DNA of 19,910 bases from Myxococcales bacterium (GCA_018970625.1 JAGWVZ010000010.1:1-19910); one strand, 5' to 3'. Numbered from the stretch's first letter, positions 1 through 7,960 are shown. Made by a program: numbers and translations. The notes: generated from the letters alone by a model not told the origin.

Positions 1-1914
1 CCGATTGTGCTCCTCGACCTGATGCTCCCCGACCTGGATGGGCGTCAGTTTAGCCAGCGCCTTCGTGCTCACCCCTGCGGCGACGAATGCGTGATCGTCG
101 TCATTACGTCGCGCGACTCCCACGACGACCTGCACCAGGTCCTGGATGCCGGCGCCGACGATTATCTGATCAAGCCCGTCAACGTGGACGTCCTGACGGT
201 CCGCATGACCATTGCGACCCGACAGTTTCGCACCCTGATGGCCCGCAAGCGCGCCGAGACGGGGCTACGCGACAGCGAGTTGCAGGTGTCCTCCATTCTG
301 GCCAACGCGCCACTGCGTGTCTTCAGCGTCGACCGCGACGGACGCATTTCGCTTTCCCGAGGCCGTGAGGAACAGAGCACACCCGTCATTCAGGAGGGGC
401 TGCGCGTTCAGGATGTCTTCGAGGACACTGACATTCACCGCGACATTCAACGCGCCATGCGAGGCCCCGCCTTTGGGGCCGTCCGGCGCATCGGTCCACG
501 CACCTGGGACGTCTGGTACTCGCCTCGCATCGATGCCCACGCCACCGTCACAGGCGTCACCGCCATCGCGACCGACATCACCGACCGCGTCGAAGCCGAA
601 GAGCGCCTGCGACGCTCAGTGGACGAGATCGCCACGGAACGCGACGAGATTCGCAGTGTTCTACACCGCGACCGGTCCGGTATCGTGATCATCGATGGTG
701 ACGAGCGCGTCGCGTTTCACAATCCGGCCTCTCGCAAGCTGCTGGGTGTTCCCGTCGAGGTGTTTGGGCGTCCCTGGGATGAAGTGCTGGCCATGGCACC
801 CGACGATCTGGCGCGGATTCGAAGCCAGATGAGCCGCCGCGAGAACGAGCGCGAACGGCTGCGCGTTGAGCTGCGCGGTGCAGGCGGCAAGCGCACCTGG
901 CTGGATGTCGAGGTGTGCAACGCGCCTCGCGTGATGGGCCGCTGGGTGCTGTTCGCGTACGACGTCTCGGAGTCGGTCGAGCTACGCAAACAGCTCGACT
1001 CCGAGCCTGCGCCGGGCGAGTTGCTCGGCAGAAACCCGTTGATGCAGGTCCTGCAACAGCAGCTGCGCGAAGCCTCGCTCGTGGACTGGGTTGTGCTGAT
1101 TGAAGGTCCGCCCGGGTCGGGACGCACCACCGCTGCACAGGCGATTCATGCAGGCAGCCGGCGACGCGCCGCGCCCTTCGTGGTGATTGACTGTGCCGTT
1201 GTCTCAGAGGCCGCCCTGGAAGACTGGTGGACAGGCCGCAGTCAGGGTCCTGCCAACGCACAGACCCCGTGGACCCGCGCGCTCGGTGGAACCCTCTTCG
1301 TCGATGGCGTGGACGCCCTGCCACACCCTGCACAACACCTGTTCCGACGTTGGCTGGAAGATCGGGAACTCGGCTCGTTTGCTGACGAAATGCGCATTAT
1401 CGTGGGTACACGTCGCGACCTGAATGAGTCGGTCGAACGAGGGGATTTCATCGCGGGACTGCTCTCGCGCTTTCGCGCCATGCGGATTCGCGTGCCGTCG
1501 CTGCGCGAGCGACGCGACGATATTCCGATTCTGTGCCACGCATTCATTCGACGCTGGCAAACCCGCACCGGGTCGCGCGACATCGAACTCAGCCGCGACG
1601 CGCTTCAGGTGCTGCTGCAGCATCGTTGGCCCGGCAACGTGCGCGAGCTGCAGGCTGCCCTCGATAGCGCCCTCGCGATCGCCGAACACAACCGGATAGA
1701 AGCCGCGGACCTGCCCCCGGAGCTGCTGACCCTGCCCATCATCGATGACCCCACGCTGCCGCCAGCCGACGAGCGGCAGCAAATCATGGACGCTATCGAG
1801 CGCGCCGGTGGTAACCGCAAGCGCGCCGCGCTGCTGCTCGGCATGTCACGCGCCACCCTGTACCGCCGTCTGGATCGATACGGCATCTCGCGCGAAGACG
1901 AGGGCCGACAATAG
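1..1914 (+). CDS. Response regulator: receiver - PAS - PAS - degenerate NtrC-type AAA+ - Fis HTH (5' end outside window)
   Basis: The frame is open at base 1, so the true start lies upstream; residue 1 here is the GTG at position 7. The receiver domain is cut: the phospho-acceptor Asp (residue 4, in LLDLMLPDLDG), the Thr of VITS (34) and the Lys of LIKP (56) are visible. Two PAS-like domains follow (about 90-195 and 213-325), each ending in the usual D-[IV]-T/S linker, then an NtrC-type AAA+ module (about 338-575) and a Fis-type helix-turn-helix (about 603-627, NRKRAALLLGMSRATLYRRL). The AAA+ module is abnormal. Walker A is GPPGSGRTT with Arg at the Lys position (373), Walker B is FVDG with Gly at the Glu position (434), and the GAFTGA loop that contacts sigma54 is absent. 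Distal motifs (SLRERRDDIPIL, WPGNVREL) are normal. It is probably a DNA-binding regulator that does not remodel sigma54 holoenzyme. The target is unknown. It converges on mtnC with 24 bp between the stops. Confidence 0.9.
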   Translation, partial: PIVLLDLMLPDLDGRQFSQRLRAHPCGDECVIVVITSRDSHDDLHQVLDAGADDYLIKPVNVDVLTVRMTIATRQFRTLMARKRAETGLRDSELQVSSILANAPLRVFSVDRDGRISLSRGREEQSTPVIQEGLRVQDVFEDTDIHRDIQRAMRGPAFGAVRRIGPRTWDVWYSPRIDAHATVTGVTAIATDITDRVEAEERLRRSVDEIATERDEIRSVLHRDRSGIVIIDGDERVAFHNPASRKLLGVPVEVFGRPWDEVLAMAPDDLARIRSQMSRRENERERLRVELRGAGGKRTWLDVEVCNAPRVMGRWVLFAYDVSESVELRKQLDSEPAPGELLGRNPLMQVLQQQLREASLVDWVVLIEGPPGSGRTTAAQAIHAGSRRRAAPFVVIDCAVVSEAALEDWWTGRSQGPANAQTPWTRALGGTLFVDGVDALPHPAQHLFRRWLEDRELGSFADEMRIIVGTRRDLNESVERGDFIAGLLSRFRAMRIRVPSLRERRDDIPILCHAFIRRWQTRTGSRDIELSRDALQVLLQHRWPGNVRELQAALDSALAIAEHNRIEAADLPPELLTLPIIDDPTLPPADERQQIMDAIERAGGNRKRAALLLGMSRATLYRRLDRYGISREDEGRQ

Positions 1915-1938
1915 GGCGCCGGTGCGGAACGGCAGCCG

Positions 1939-2691
1939 TTACAGCGACCCGAAGTCCGACACGACCCGGAACTCAGCGCCCGCGTCTGCACCACCGTCAC
2001 CCGGGCGGCGCACCACAATCGTCTGCATGCCCGCTCCCAGAGCAGCGCGCGCCTCGTCCAGATGATCCGTCAGAAATAGCACCGACGACGGCTCGGCTCC
2101 GATGGCGGCGGCGATCGCCACATAGCTGGCGGCCTCGCGCTTGGGACCGGTCGTCGTATCAAAATACGACGTCAGATACCCGGTCAGGTCACCCGCGACC
2201 GAGTACCCAAAAATGAGCTTCTGCGCCGTGACACTGCCCGACGAATAGATGTGCAGACCCAGTCCGGCCCCGAACCAGCGCTGCAACGCCGGGGCGACAT
2301 CGTCATACACATGCCCTTTCATCTGGCCCTGCGCGTATCCCTGCATCCAGATGCGCCCCTGCAGGTCTTTCAGGGCGGTCGTTTTTCGGTCCGTGTCCAT
2401 ATGATCGAGCGCGGCTGCAACCACCTGCGCCGCCAGCCGATCCGGCGTCTGCGTCACGTCCAGCGCCACGTGTGACACACCCGCCTCGGCATCACGCACG
2501 CCCTGCGAAGCAAAAGCGTTTGCATGCGCCAGCAGCTCAGACTGACCAGCCTCACTGGCGAGCAGCCCGTGCACGTAATCGTTCATGTGCGCCCGCGCAT
2601 ACGGAAACAGCACCGAGTACACAAAGTCGATGGCCGAGGTCGTCCCTTCGATATCCAGAACGACGTGACGCACATTGGCCGGCAGACTCAT
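1939..2691 (-). CDS. mtnC: Enolase-phosphatase E1 (2,3-diketo-5-methylthiopentyl-1-phosphate enolase/phosphatase)
   Basis: HAD-superfamily enzyme of the methionine salvage pathway. It enolises and dephosphorylates 2,3-diketo-5-methylthiopentyl 1-phosphate to give the acireductone. The 250-residue product has the family signature DIEGTT near the N terminus (Asp13 nucleophile, Glu15), followed by SAIDFVYSVLFPYAR. It also has the YSSGSVTAQKLIF Ser motif, the Lys-containing segment FDTTTGPKREA, and the C-terminal acidic motif LFLTDHLDEARAA before GMQTIVVRRPGD. Length fits the family. I chose the ATG at 2691 because AGGAG lies 7 nt upstream and because homologous sequence begins there; the frame is open to 2790 but that extension looks unrelated. 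A lipoprotein gene ends 100 bp upstream on the same strand, so co-transcription is possible. No other methionine-salvage gene is in the window. Cytosolic. Confidence 0.95.
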   Translation of the reverse strand: MSLPANVRHVVLDIEGTTSAIDFVYSVLFPYARAHMNDYVHGLLASEAGQSELLAHANAFASQGVRDAEAGVSHVALDVTQTPDRLAAQVVAAALDHMDTDRKTTALKDLQGRIWMQGYAQGQMKGHVYDDVAPALQRWFGAGLGLHIYSSGSVTAQKLIFGYSVAGDLTGYLTSYFDTTTGPKREAASYVAIAAAIGAEPSSVLFLTDHLDEARAALGAGMQTIVVRRPGDGGADAGAEFRVVSDFGSL

Positions 2692-2698
2692 GAGGATG

Positions 2699-2703
2699 CT
2701 CCT
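2699..2703 (-). promoter_or_regulatory. Shine-Dalgarno for mtnC, fixes the start
   Basis: On the minus strand AGGAG sits 7 nt before the ATG at 2691. The longer in-frame start at 2790 overlaps the upstream gene's end and has no comparable site, so this ribosome binding site decides the start. Confidence 0.8.
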
Positions 2704-2791
2704 GACACTCAAACAGGTGGACGGGTGGAGCGCGTGTCTGGCACCGACCTCGGCAGCGGTCAAGTCAGCACCCGGTCCGGCCCGGTTCATG

Positions 2792-4102
2792 TCATGGCGC
2801 GTCGCTCACCAGATACAGGGCGGGGGTGAGGGTGCCCTCGACGCCGGTATCGAGCGCGGTGATGCGAACCGTGGTGGCAGCACCACTGTCGGGGAGCAAC
2901 GAGTTGATGCTCACCGCGCCGTCCAGGTGTTGGCGGGCAGTAGGGCCCTCGGCGGTGACGTTGGCGAGCACGCGGACCGCGCGGCCAGAATCGACCTCGA
3001 CCAGCTGAGCGGTACAGTCCGTGGTGCAGAGCTGGGTGCTGGTCGCGTTGCAGTAAAAGCGGTTGGGGTATCCGGTGTGGTTCTGCGTGGTGAACGCGTC
3101 GCGGGTTGTGGTTCCATCGTCGGTCTCGACGAGAATGAAATCATCGACCTCCCAGAAACTGTTCGCCTCGTAGCTGCCCGCAAACCGGATATTCTGCCCG
3201 GCATCGCGCTGCAGACAAAACTCGGCTTCGTGCACGATCGTCGGTGATTGCGGGCAGAAAATGAAGCCTTCGGCGCGCAGGTCTTCGCGAATGCCGTTCA
3301 GACGCGCGTAGTCGGCCGTGTTCTGTTTGGCGATAAATGGAGCTACCTGCATGGACCGATACCGCTCCATGTCGATGCAGACGGGGGTTTTGGATTCACC
3401 GCCGGTGATCTGAAAGAAGGCGCCGCTTCGGGCCCGGGGCACCTCACAGCCAGTTTCAGTCTGGCGCAGCGACGCAAATACTGCCACCAGACCATCAGCC
3501 GAATCGACCGTCGCGGTGTATTGCAGCTCGGCCACGGCGCCATCGGGTCTGGCGATTGTCCAGCGCGTTCCGGTCACGGAGGGCACAACCGCGACACCAT
3601 CCAGCGTCGCCGACGACGCATCGGGAGTCAGGTTCTCGTGCTCCAGTCCCAGCCACAGCGGGTTTGTCACGGGTGTGTCGTACAGCAGAGCGACCCGAAC
3701 GCGTACGGAGTCGCCCACATCGAATGTTCCACCGTCAATGTCCTGCACCAGCACGCCCGTGTAGGCGGGCGCCACTTCGGGGCACGGTTCCACCACGGGT
3801 ACGTCCGCGACATCGGCCGTTGAACCGTCGGTTGCGTTCGCTGCATCCTCGGCGTCCACCACATCCATGACATCCAGCGCGGCGTCCGATGAGCCGTCGG
3901 CTGCCGCAAGGTCTGTCTCGACGTCTTCCAGCGCGACATCGGCGGGGGCATCCTCTTCGGCGGCCGTGTCGGCCGTCCCCGGATCGGGACGCCCGGAGTG
4001 TGTGTCCGACGGTTCGATGTCGCGGCCTGAACCGGTGCCGTTGCCGCACGCAGTCAGCAGCATCGTCAGATACAGGGCTGCGTACAGCACGTTGGCCTTC
4101 AT
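2792..4102 (-). CDS. Asp-rich secreted lipoprotein, function unknown
   Basis: 436 residues. The N terminus is a lipoprotein signal peptide with lipobox LLTAC (Cys19), so the mature protein should be lipid-anchored in the cell envelope. Residues from about 20 to 105 form a low-complexity linker rich in Asp, Ala, Glu and Thr, probably a disordered tether. The remaining ~330 residues look like beta-rich extracellular domains with several cysteines (for example CNATSTQLCTTDC), consistent with disulfides. I recognise no named domain and assign no function. The ATG at 4102 has GGAG 6 nt upstream (minus strand, 4109-4112). The gene is divergent from imuA and shares a 167-bp intergenic region with it. 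It is upstream of mtnC on the same strand. Similar linker-bearing lipoproteins occur twice more in this window, with unrelated C-terminal parts. Confidence 0.85.
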   Translation of the reverse strand: MKANVLYAALYLTMLLTACGNGTGSGRDIEPSDTHSGRPDPGTADTAAEEDAPADVALEDVETDLAAADGSSDAALDVMDVVDAEDAANATDGSTADVADVPVVEPCPEVAPAYTGVLVQDIDGGTFDVGDSVRVRVALLYDTPVTNPLWLGLEHENLTPDASSATLDGVAVVPSVTGTRWTIARPDGAVAELQYTATVDSADGLVAVFASLRQTETGCEVPRARSGAFFQITGGESKTPVCIDMERYRSMQVAPFIAKQNTADYARLNGIREDLRAEGFIFCPQSPTIVHEAEFCLQRDAGQNIRFAGSYEANSFWEVDDFILVETDDGTTTRDAFTTQNHTGYPNRFYCNATSTQLCTTDCTAQLVEVDSGRAVRVLANVTAEGPTARQHLDGAVSINSLLPDSGAATTVRITALDTGVEGTLTPALYLVSDAP

Positions 4103-4215
4103 GATTCACTCCGCGACGACGGCGAGTTTGTCTTTGAGCAAACGCTCACTAGCTGCGCTTTGTTCTGTGTCCAGCCCCAGCGGCATTTTGCGGTGCGTTA
4201 TCATGAAGTCAGCGC

Positions 4216-4244
4216 TTGATCTCCGGCCCGCCCTGAATACTGTA
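4216..4244 (+). promoter_or_regulatory. Possible imuA promoter
   Basis: TTGATC (4216-4221) is followed after 16 bp by TACTGT (4238-4243). Both are only partial matches to sigma70 boxes. The weak hexamers are plausible because the putative -10 lies inside the SOS-type palindrome, the expected geometry for repression. Inference from position and spacing only. Confidence 0.4.
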
Positions 4245-4256
4245 CAAGTGTTCACA
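4235..4256 (+). promoter_or_regulatory. Candidate LexA operator upstream of imuA
   Basis: Positions 4235-4253 form an imperfect inverted repeat, GAATACT-N5-AGTGTTC, with 7-bp arms and one mismatch. The right part, CTGTACAAGTGTTCACA (4240-4256), agrees at 14 of 17 positions with the Myxococcus xanthus LexA-box consensus CTRHAMRYBYGTTCAGS as I recall it. A related 17-mer lies before imuB (10309-10325); the two share 10 of 17 bases, including the block TGTTCA. The site is 14 bp from the imuA start and overlaps the putative promoter, as expected for an SOS operator. Confidence 0.65.
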
Positions 4257-4269
4257 CCCGGAGTGATTC

Positions 4270-5055
4270 ATGCAAAATCCGTTGCCTTTCCCGGACCCGG
4301 TTCGGCGCCCTACCTCTCGTGCCATTCGCATTCCTGCACTACCGCCGCCTGTCGATGGTGAACTTCGGCAGGTGAACATGGAGGATATTTTTCGGGAGCC
4401 TGTTCCGGACATCGAGTCGTCCACACCCTCGGGCAGATCCCCTGAGACGCTACCCGCACCGGTACGGGCCTCCTCGCTGCTTCGGTCTGCTGAGAGTACC
4501 GAACTGCGTTTTAGCCTTCAGGCGGTGCGCGGCCGGCTGTGCGAGCTGCGTGACACAAGTGCCTCTGCCGCCCTGTCGGCGCTGGTTCAGCTGGTCTGGC
4601 AGGCACAATGTGCGGGTGAGCCCGCCGCCTGGATTCACGGCGGGACGGCAGGTCTTCACGTCAGCGATCTGCTTCAGGTCGGCGTAGATCCGGCCGCGCT
4701 GGTGATCGTACGGTTGTGGAAAGAAACCGATGCGCTGCGCGCCGCCGAGCGACTCCTGCGTAGCGGTGCTTTTGGTGTCGTTGTACTCGATCTGCGGTAC
4801 ACCAACGCCTTCGGCGCCCCCGAGGCAGGGCGCATGGCAAAACTGGCCGAGACCTATCAGACGGCTGTCGTGGTGCTGTCTGCTCAACCGCTCTCGGTCG
4901 CAGCAGGGTCACTCGTTTCGCTGCGGCTTACGGTACACCGCAAAAGGTTGCCCGATGGGCGCTTTCAACGAACCTTCGAGATCCTGCGCGACAAACAACA
5001 CGGACAACAAAGCCTGCAGCATGACGAAGTCGAGGGGCCTGACGGGTTATTCTGA
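4270..5055 (+). CDS. imuA: ImuA, RecA/SulA-like component of the mutagenic translesion complex
   Basis: 261 residues. The C-terminal two thirds match ImuA-type RecA-like proteins: a helical segment (about 97-115), AAWIHGGTAGLHVSDLLQVGVD (about 119-140), ALVIVRLWKETDALRAAERLLRSGAFGVVVLDL (about 143-175) and a beta-strand block VVVLSAQPLSVAAGSLVSLRL ending in HRKRLPDGRFQRTFEI. The first ~75 residues are Pro/Ser-rich and look disordered. No GxxxxGK[S/T] Walker A is visible; LRDTSASAAL occupies the expected position, so nucleotide binding is doubtful. In known systems ImuA supports ImuB and DnaE2 in error-prone lesion bypass after DNA damage. The ATG at 4270 has GGAG 6 nt upstream (4260-4263). 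Unusually, imuB-dnaE2 is not adjacent but begins 5.3 kb downstream. A candidate LexA operator precedes the gene. Confidence 0.85.
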   Translation: MQNPLPFPDPVRRPTSRAIRIPALPPPVDGELRQVNMEDIFREPVPDIESSTPSGRSPETLPAPVRASSLLRSAESTELRFSLQAVRGRLCELRDTSASAALSALVQLVWQAQCAGEPAAWIHGGTAGLHVSDLLQVGVDPAALVIVRLWKETDALRAAERLLRSGAFGVVVLDLRYTNAFGAPEAGRMAKLAETYQTAVVVLSAQPLSVAAGSLVSLRLTVHRKRLPDGRFQRTFEILRDKQHGQQSLQHDEVEGPDGLF

Positions 5056-5168
5056 ACTCTACCACCCCTGAAATCACCCACTCTGCACACACACGAAACC
5101 CCCACGGACCAAACGAGGGCCAGCATAGACCACCACACGGTCATCGGTGAGGCCTGCCCGAATCAGCC

Positions 5169-5215
5169 GAAAAATAATTACGTCTGATTTTCACAAATCT
5201 TTCGTAACTTTGCAC
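5169..5215 (+). promoter_or_regulatory. AT-rich leader upstream of thioredoxin, likely contains its promoter
   Basis: The 223 bp between imuA and the thioredoxin gene contain a strikingly AT-rich stretch (AAAAATAATTA, then TGATTTTCACAAATCTTTCG) in otherwise GC-rich DNA. It is well placed to act as an UP-element/promoter region, but I cannot identify convincing -35 and -10 hexamers. No gene is visible in this gap. Confidence 0.35.
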
Positions 5216-5278
5216 GACTCTGGTACTTCAGGAACACAACCATCAGAACCACAGTGCGAAACCTGCAAGAGGACAACC

Positions 5279-5677
5279 ATGGCGACCACGCCCCAGGGCC
5301 AGACCACCAATCTCGTGAACATGACCGACGCCACCGCCGAGACCGTGCTTGGAGAGCCCGGGATTGTGCTCATCGACTTCTGGGCTGCCTGGTGTGGCCC
5401 CTGTCGCACCTTCGCTCCCATCTTCGAGGCCGCCGCCAGACGCCACCCCGACATCACGTTTGCCAAGGTGGATGTTGACAGCAACCGAAACCTCTCCGGC
5501 ATGTTTTCCATTCGCTCGATTCCGACGATGATGGCATTTCGAGACGCCATCCCCGTATTTGCCCAGCCTGGCATCATGCCGGGCGAGGCCATCGACGACA
5601 TCATCCGGCAGATCAGGGCGCTCGACATGGATGACGTCCGACGCCAGGTCGCAGAACGTCAGGCACCGACGCGCTAA
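5279..5677 (+). CDS. Thioredoxin
   Basis: 132 residues forming one thioredoxin fold: IVLIDFWAAWCGPC carries the redox CGPC motif (39-42), FAKVDVDSN is the conserved beta-strand with Asp, and SIPTMMAF contains the cis-proline (82). The C terminus extends about 15 residues past the usual end (MDDVRRQVAERQ), which is common in this subgroup. No signal peptide, so a cytosolic protein-disulfide reductase is expected. I start it at ATG 5279, which has AGGA 5 nt upstream (5270-5273); an upstream in-frame ATG at 5147 would add 44 residues unlike the family. It lies 223 bp after imuA, probably under its own promoter, and converges on the lipoprotein gene ending at 5774. I see no thioredoxin reductase in the window. 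Confidence 0.95.
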   Translation: MATTPQGQTTNLVNMTDATAETVLGEPGIVLIDFWAAWCGPCRTFAPIFEAAARRHPDITFAKVDVDSNRNLSGMFSIRSIPTMMAFRDAIPVFAQPGIMPGEAIDDIIRQIRALDMDDVRRQVAERQAPTR

Positions 5678-5744
5678 ATCATAAACCCATTTCCGCGGCG
5701 TCAGGCTGTCACCAGAAAATGGCGCCATGACCTGAATCCGCAGG

Positions 5745-5774
5745 AACCCGGAAAATTCCTGATATTTCCGGTTT
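5745..5774. terminator. Hairpin between convergent genes, probable bidirectional terminator
   Basis: CCGGAAA (5748-5754) pairs with TTTCCGG (5765-5771) around an 11-nt loop. Flanking AA and TT extend the stem across one mismatch. On the plus strand the stem ends in TTT, and the 3' side abuts the minus-strand stop codon at 5774-5776. It sits between the thioredoxin stop (5677) and the stop of the convergent lipoprotein gene. Confidence 0.55.
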
Positions 5775-7594
5775 CAGCGGGCATTCAGATTCAATCCGCC
5801 GGCATACGAATAACTGACGTCACAGTCATATCCGTACGCATATAAACCCATGGGTTCGGTCGCCGTGACGCGATGCACGCCATCGTCTACCGGTACGCGG
5901 TAAATCACCAGGCCTGAATCGGCCAGCGCCTGTGCCGAAACGGTCACGGGCGCCCCATCGAGTGTCACCGAAGCTGTCGCCGGAACAATCAGCGTCAACC
6001 AGTCCTGCAGATAATCTGCCGGCGTCAGCACCGTATAATCCGTGCGAAACTGCTCCTGCGGCACCAGCATCATCAGCGCCGGATCGCCGATACCGGAAGG
6101 TTGTGCGTTCTCGCCAGCGGACCCGACATTGCACGAGCTCTCGGAAGGAATGGCGCAGCGTTCAAAGTCCGAGACACCATCGCGAAGGCACGGGTCGCTG
6201 CCGAGCTGCGACGACGACCCTGTCAGAAACTGCGCCACGGTCACCGGAGCCGTCGCGGTGAGTACAAAGTCATTTGCTGACTCAAACTGCAGCACCTGCC
6301 CTGCGTTCAAGGTCACTGACGCGGCACCGGGCTGCGCGGGAACCGTGAATACGGTCGTGCCATCGGTCGCCGAAACCACGCGATACAAATCACGCTCCCG
6401 TCCACGAGCCGCCTGTTTGGCGACCAGATAGGTGGTTCCCCAGGTATCCACAGGCAGTTGCTGTTCCTCCAGGTGGTCACAGTAGGTGACATTCCGAGGC
6501 ACATTCGCGCACTCCGCACCCGCGAACACCGCGATGGGGCGATCCGATCGAATTCGCATGCCGCTCAGGTCGGCCTGATCCACGTCGGGCGGGATCATGG
6601 ACAGCACGTCACCTGCCTGCAGGGTCACGGTGCGGGTTTCACCGGCAGCGAGCGCAGCAAACCCGGGGCCGGCAGCCACACCCGTGCGGGCTGGGGCGCT
6701 GATGGTCACCTGGGTTGCGCCATCCACAGCCGACGCCAGCGTCACAAATGAACGCAGCGGGCGCGACCCAACAAACGGAATATTCTGCACCTCGGTGGGC
6801 CAGCCAAGCACCATATAATCCGTGCCCAGCGCGTTGATGGGCAGCAACAGCGAAGCGTCGTTGGAATAAACCCCCGAATTCTGCCGAGGATTAAACTGGT
6901 GCGCGGTGACTGGCGTCGTAGAGATGACCCGGTAACCGATAGGACGAAGCCCGGTGTCATCCGCATTGGCCTGCGGCAGATCCAGCGTCACCAGATCGCC
7001 CGACGCCACCACCGCCGGACCAGCCACCAGGCGCCCGGCCGCATCGATCACCGTAATCTCGGCCGGTTCGGGCGACGGGTTGGACACGCTGACGGAGAAC
7101 TGCTGCTCAGAAGCAGGTGCACCGCCAAAAACGGCCTGATCCGAGTTGTCGAGGTCCACCGCTACAAAGCCGCAGCCCAGATAGGATTTCTCGTTTCCAC
7201 CGCACGGCTCGGTACAACGGCCAGCCGCGCAACCAAAGGCGCATGTCTCGGCGACGGTTTCGGTCACGCCGTCGTCGCCACAGGCCAGCACGCGATTATC
7301 GACGCATCGAAAGCCGCCCGGAGTACAACCAGCGGCGGAGTCCGGCTCGCTGGCGACGTCCTCGTCCACGACATCCTCCCCGGGGCCTCCGTCGTCACGG
7401 TCGTCCGTATCGCTACCGCTGTTGCTGCTATCGCCCTGACCCGGTCGCCGTACATCATCGGCCTCGCGCGAGGCCGCGCCTGAATCACCGCCGCAAGCGA
7501 TCCACGGGAGCACGAAGACCGGCAGAAGCGCACGTAGTCGTAGCGCAACCGTGGGGGCAGACGCAGGCAAAGAATAACCAATGGGGTGACGCAT
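5774..7594 (-). CDS. Lipoprotein with IgGFc-binding protein N-terminal-like domain
   Basis: 606 residues from the ATG at 7594, which gives a signal peptide ending in lipobox PWIAC (Cys34); GGAG lies 9 nt upstream. A linker rich in Asp, Ser and Gly follows (about 35-85). Next is a Cys-rich module of the kind CTPGGFRCVDNRVLACGDDG (about 88-135), a short repeat frequent in deltaproteobacterial surface proteins. The C-terminal ~450 residues resemble the N-terminal domain of IgGFc-binding protein (I believe PF17517), with repeated strands such as GTDYMVLGWPT, WGTTYLVAKQA and FRTDYTVLTPA alternating with TVTLQAGDVL/VTLNAGQVL-type segments and calls for 'risk' motifs like SDRPIAVFAGAECANVP. In other bacteria this domain occurs on secreted and adhesin-like proteins; the ligand is unknown. 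It is transcribed divergently from the fusion enzyme gene at 8003. Confidence 0.8.
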   Translation of the reverse strand: MRHPIGYSLPASAPTVALRLRALLPVFVLPWIACGGDSGAASREADDVRRPGQGDSSNSGSDTDDRDDGGPGEDVVDEDVASEPDSAAGCTPGGFRCVDNRVLACGDDGVTETVAETCAFGCAAGRCTEPCGGNEKSYLGCGFVAVDLDNSDQAVFGGAPASEQQFSVSVSNPSPEPAEITVIDAAGRLVAGPAVVASGDLVTLDLPQANADDTGLRPIGYRVISTTPVTAHQFNPRQNSGVYSNDASLLLPINALGTDYMVLGWPTEVQNIPFVGSRPLRSFVTLASAVDGATQVTISAPARTGVAAGPGFAALAAGETRTVTLQAGDVLSMIPPDVDQADLSGMRIRSDRPIAVFAGAECANVPRNVTYCDHLEEQQLPVDTWGTTYLVAKQAARGRERDLYRVVSATDGTTVFTVPAQPGAASVTLNAGQVLQFESANDFVLTATAPVTVAQFLTGSSSQLGSDPCLRDGVSDFERCAIPSESSCNVGSAGENAQPSGIGDPALMMLVPQEQFRTDYTVLTPADYLQDWLTLIVPATASVTLDGAPVTVSAQALADSGLVIYRVPVDDGVHRVTATEPMGLYAYGYDCDVSYSYAGGLNLNAR

Positions 7595-7889
7595 GGCGGA
7601 CCGCTCCAGCTCGCAGAGGAACAGCAATACCCGCGCTGAGTCGCAGACAGCGGGCTCAGTGGTCAAGCGTAACGACGAGACTCGCGCGCCGAATGACGCA
7701 TGAACAGGTCGCAGCAGCGGTTGGGCTCGCCGGCGACGGGTGCGGCACCGGCCGCGAGATGAACTGCAGAAACGTGCTTTTGCGTCGCACAGTTTTTGCT
7801 CTATGGGCGGCGGCGGCGTGCCTCCCGCTCATGCACAGGTCCTGTTCGCGGCTGATGAGGACCGAAACAGGTGTCACGAGCGCCCATTC

Positions 7890-7906
7890 CGGCACGTATC
7901 GTGCCG
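7890..7906. promoter_or_regulatory. Perfect inverted repeat, possible operator
   Basis: CGGCACG-TAT-CGTGCCG: two perfect 7-bp arms around a 3-bp centre. It lies 26 bp upstream of the putative -35 of the fusion enzyme gene and about 295 bp from the divergent lipoprotein start. No T tract follows, and no transcription unit ends here, so a protein-binding site is more likely than a terminator. Confidence 0.45.
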
Positions 7907-7931
7907 CTCTCTGAGTTTCCTGATTTTCAGT

Positions 7932-7960
7932 TTGAGCTTTATCGATTCAGTCGTCATAAG
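7932..7960 (+). promoter_or_regulatory. Possible sigma70-type promoter of the fusion enzyme gene
   Basis: TTGAGC (7932-7937), a 17-bp spacer and CATAAG (7955-7960); each hexamer matches 4 of 6 consensus positions. It is 42 bp upstream of the ATG at 8003. Pattern-based only. Confidence 0.4.

Noticed and set aside
1915..1938. Terminator between the regulator and mtnC
   Set aside because: The 24 bp hold no convincing stem-loop.
2692..2790. Longer mtnC start at 2790
   Set aside because: The 33 extra residues do not resemble the family, and the ATG at 2691 has a good AGGAG.
5056..5278. SOS-type box before thioredoxin
   Set aside because: I looked for GTTC-containing 17-mers matching the imuA/imuB sites and saw none.
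7117..7914. Plus-strand open frame running into the divergent region, with an internal MTHEQVAAAVGLA segment recalling an HTH
   Set aside because: Most of it is antisense to the IgGFc-type lipoprotein; the internal ATG has no ribosome binding site and the HTH resemblance is only a few residues.
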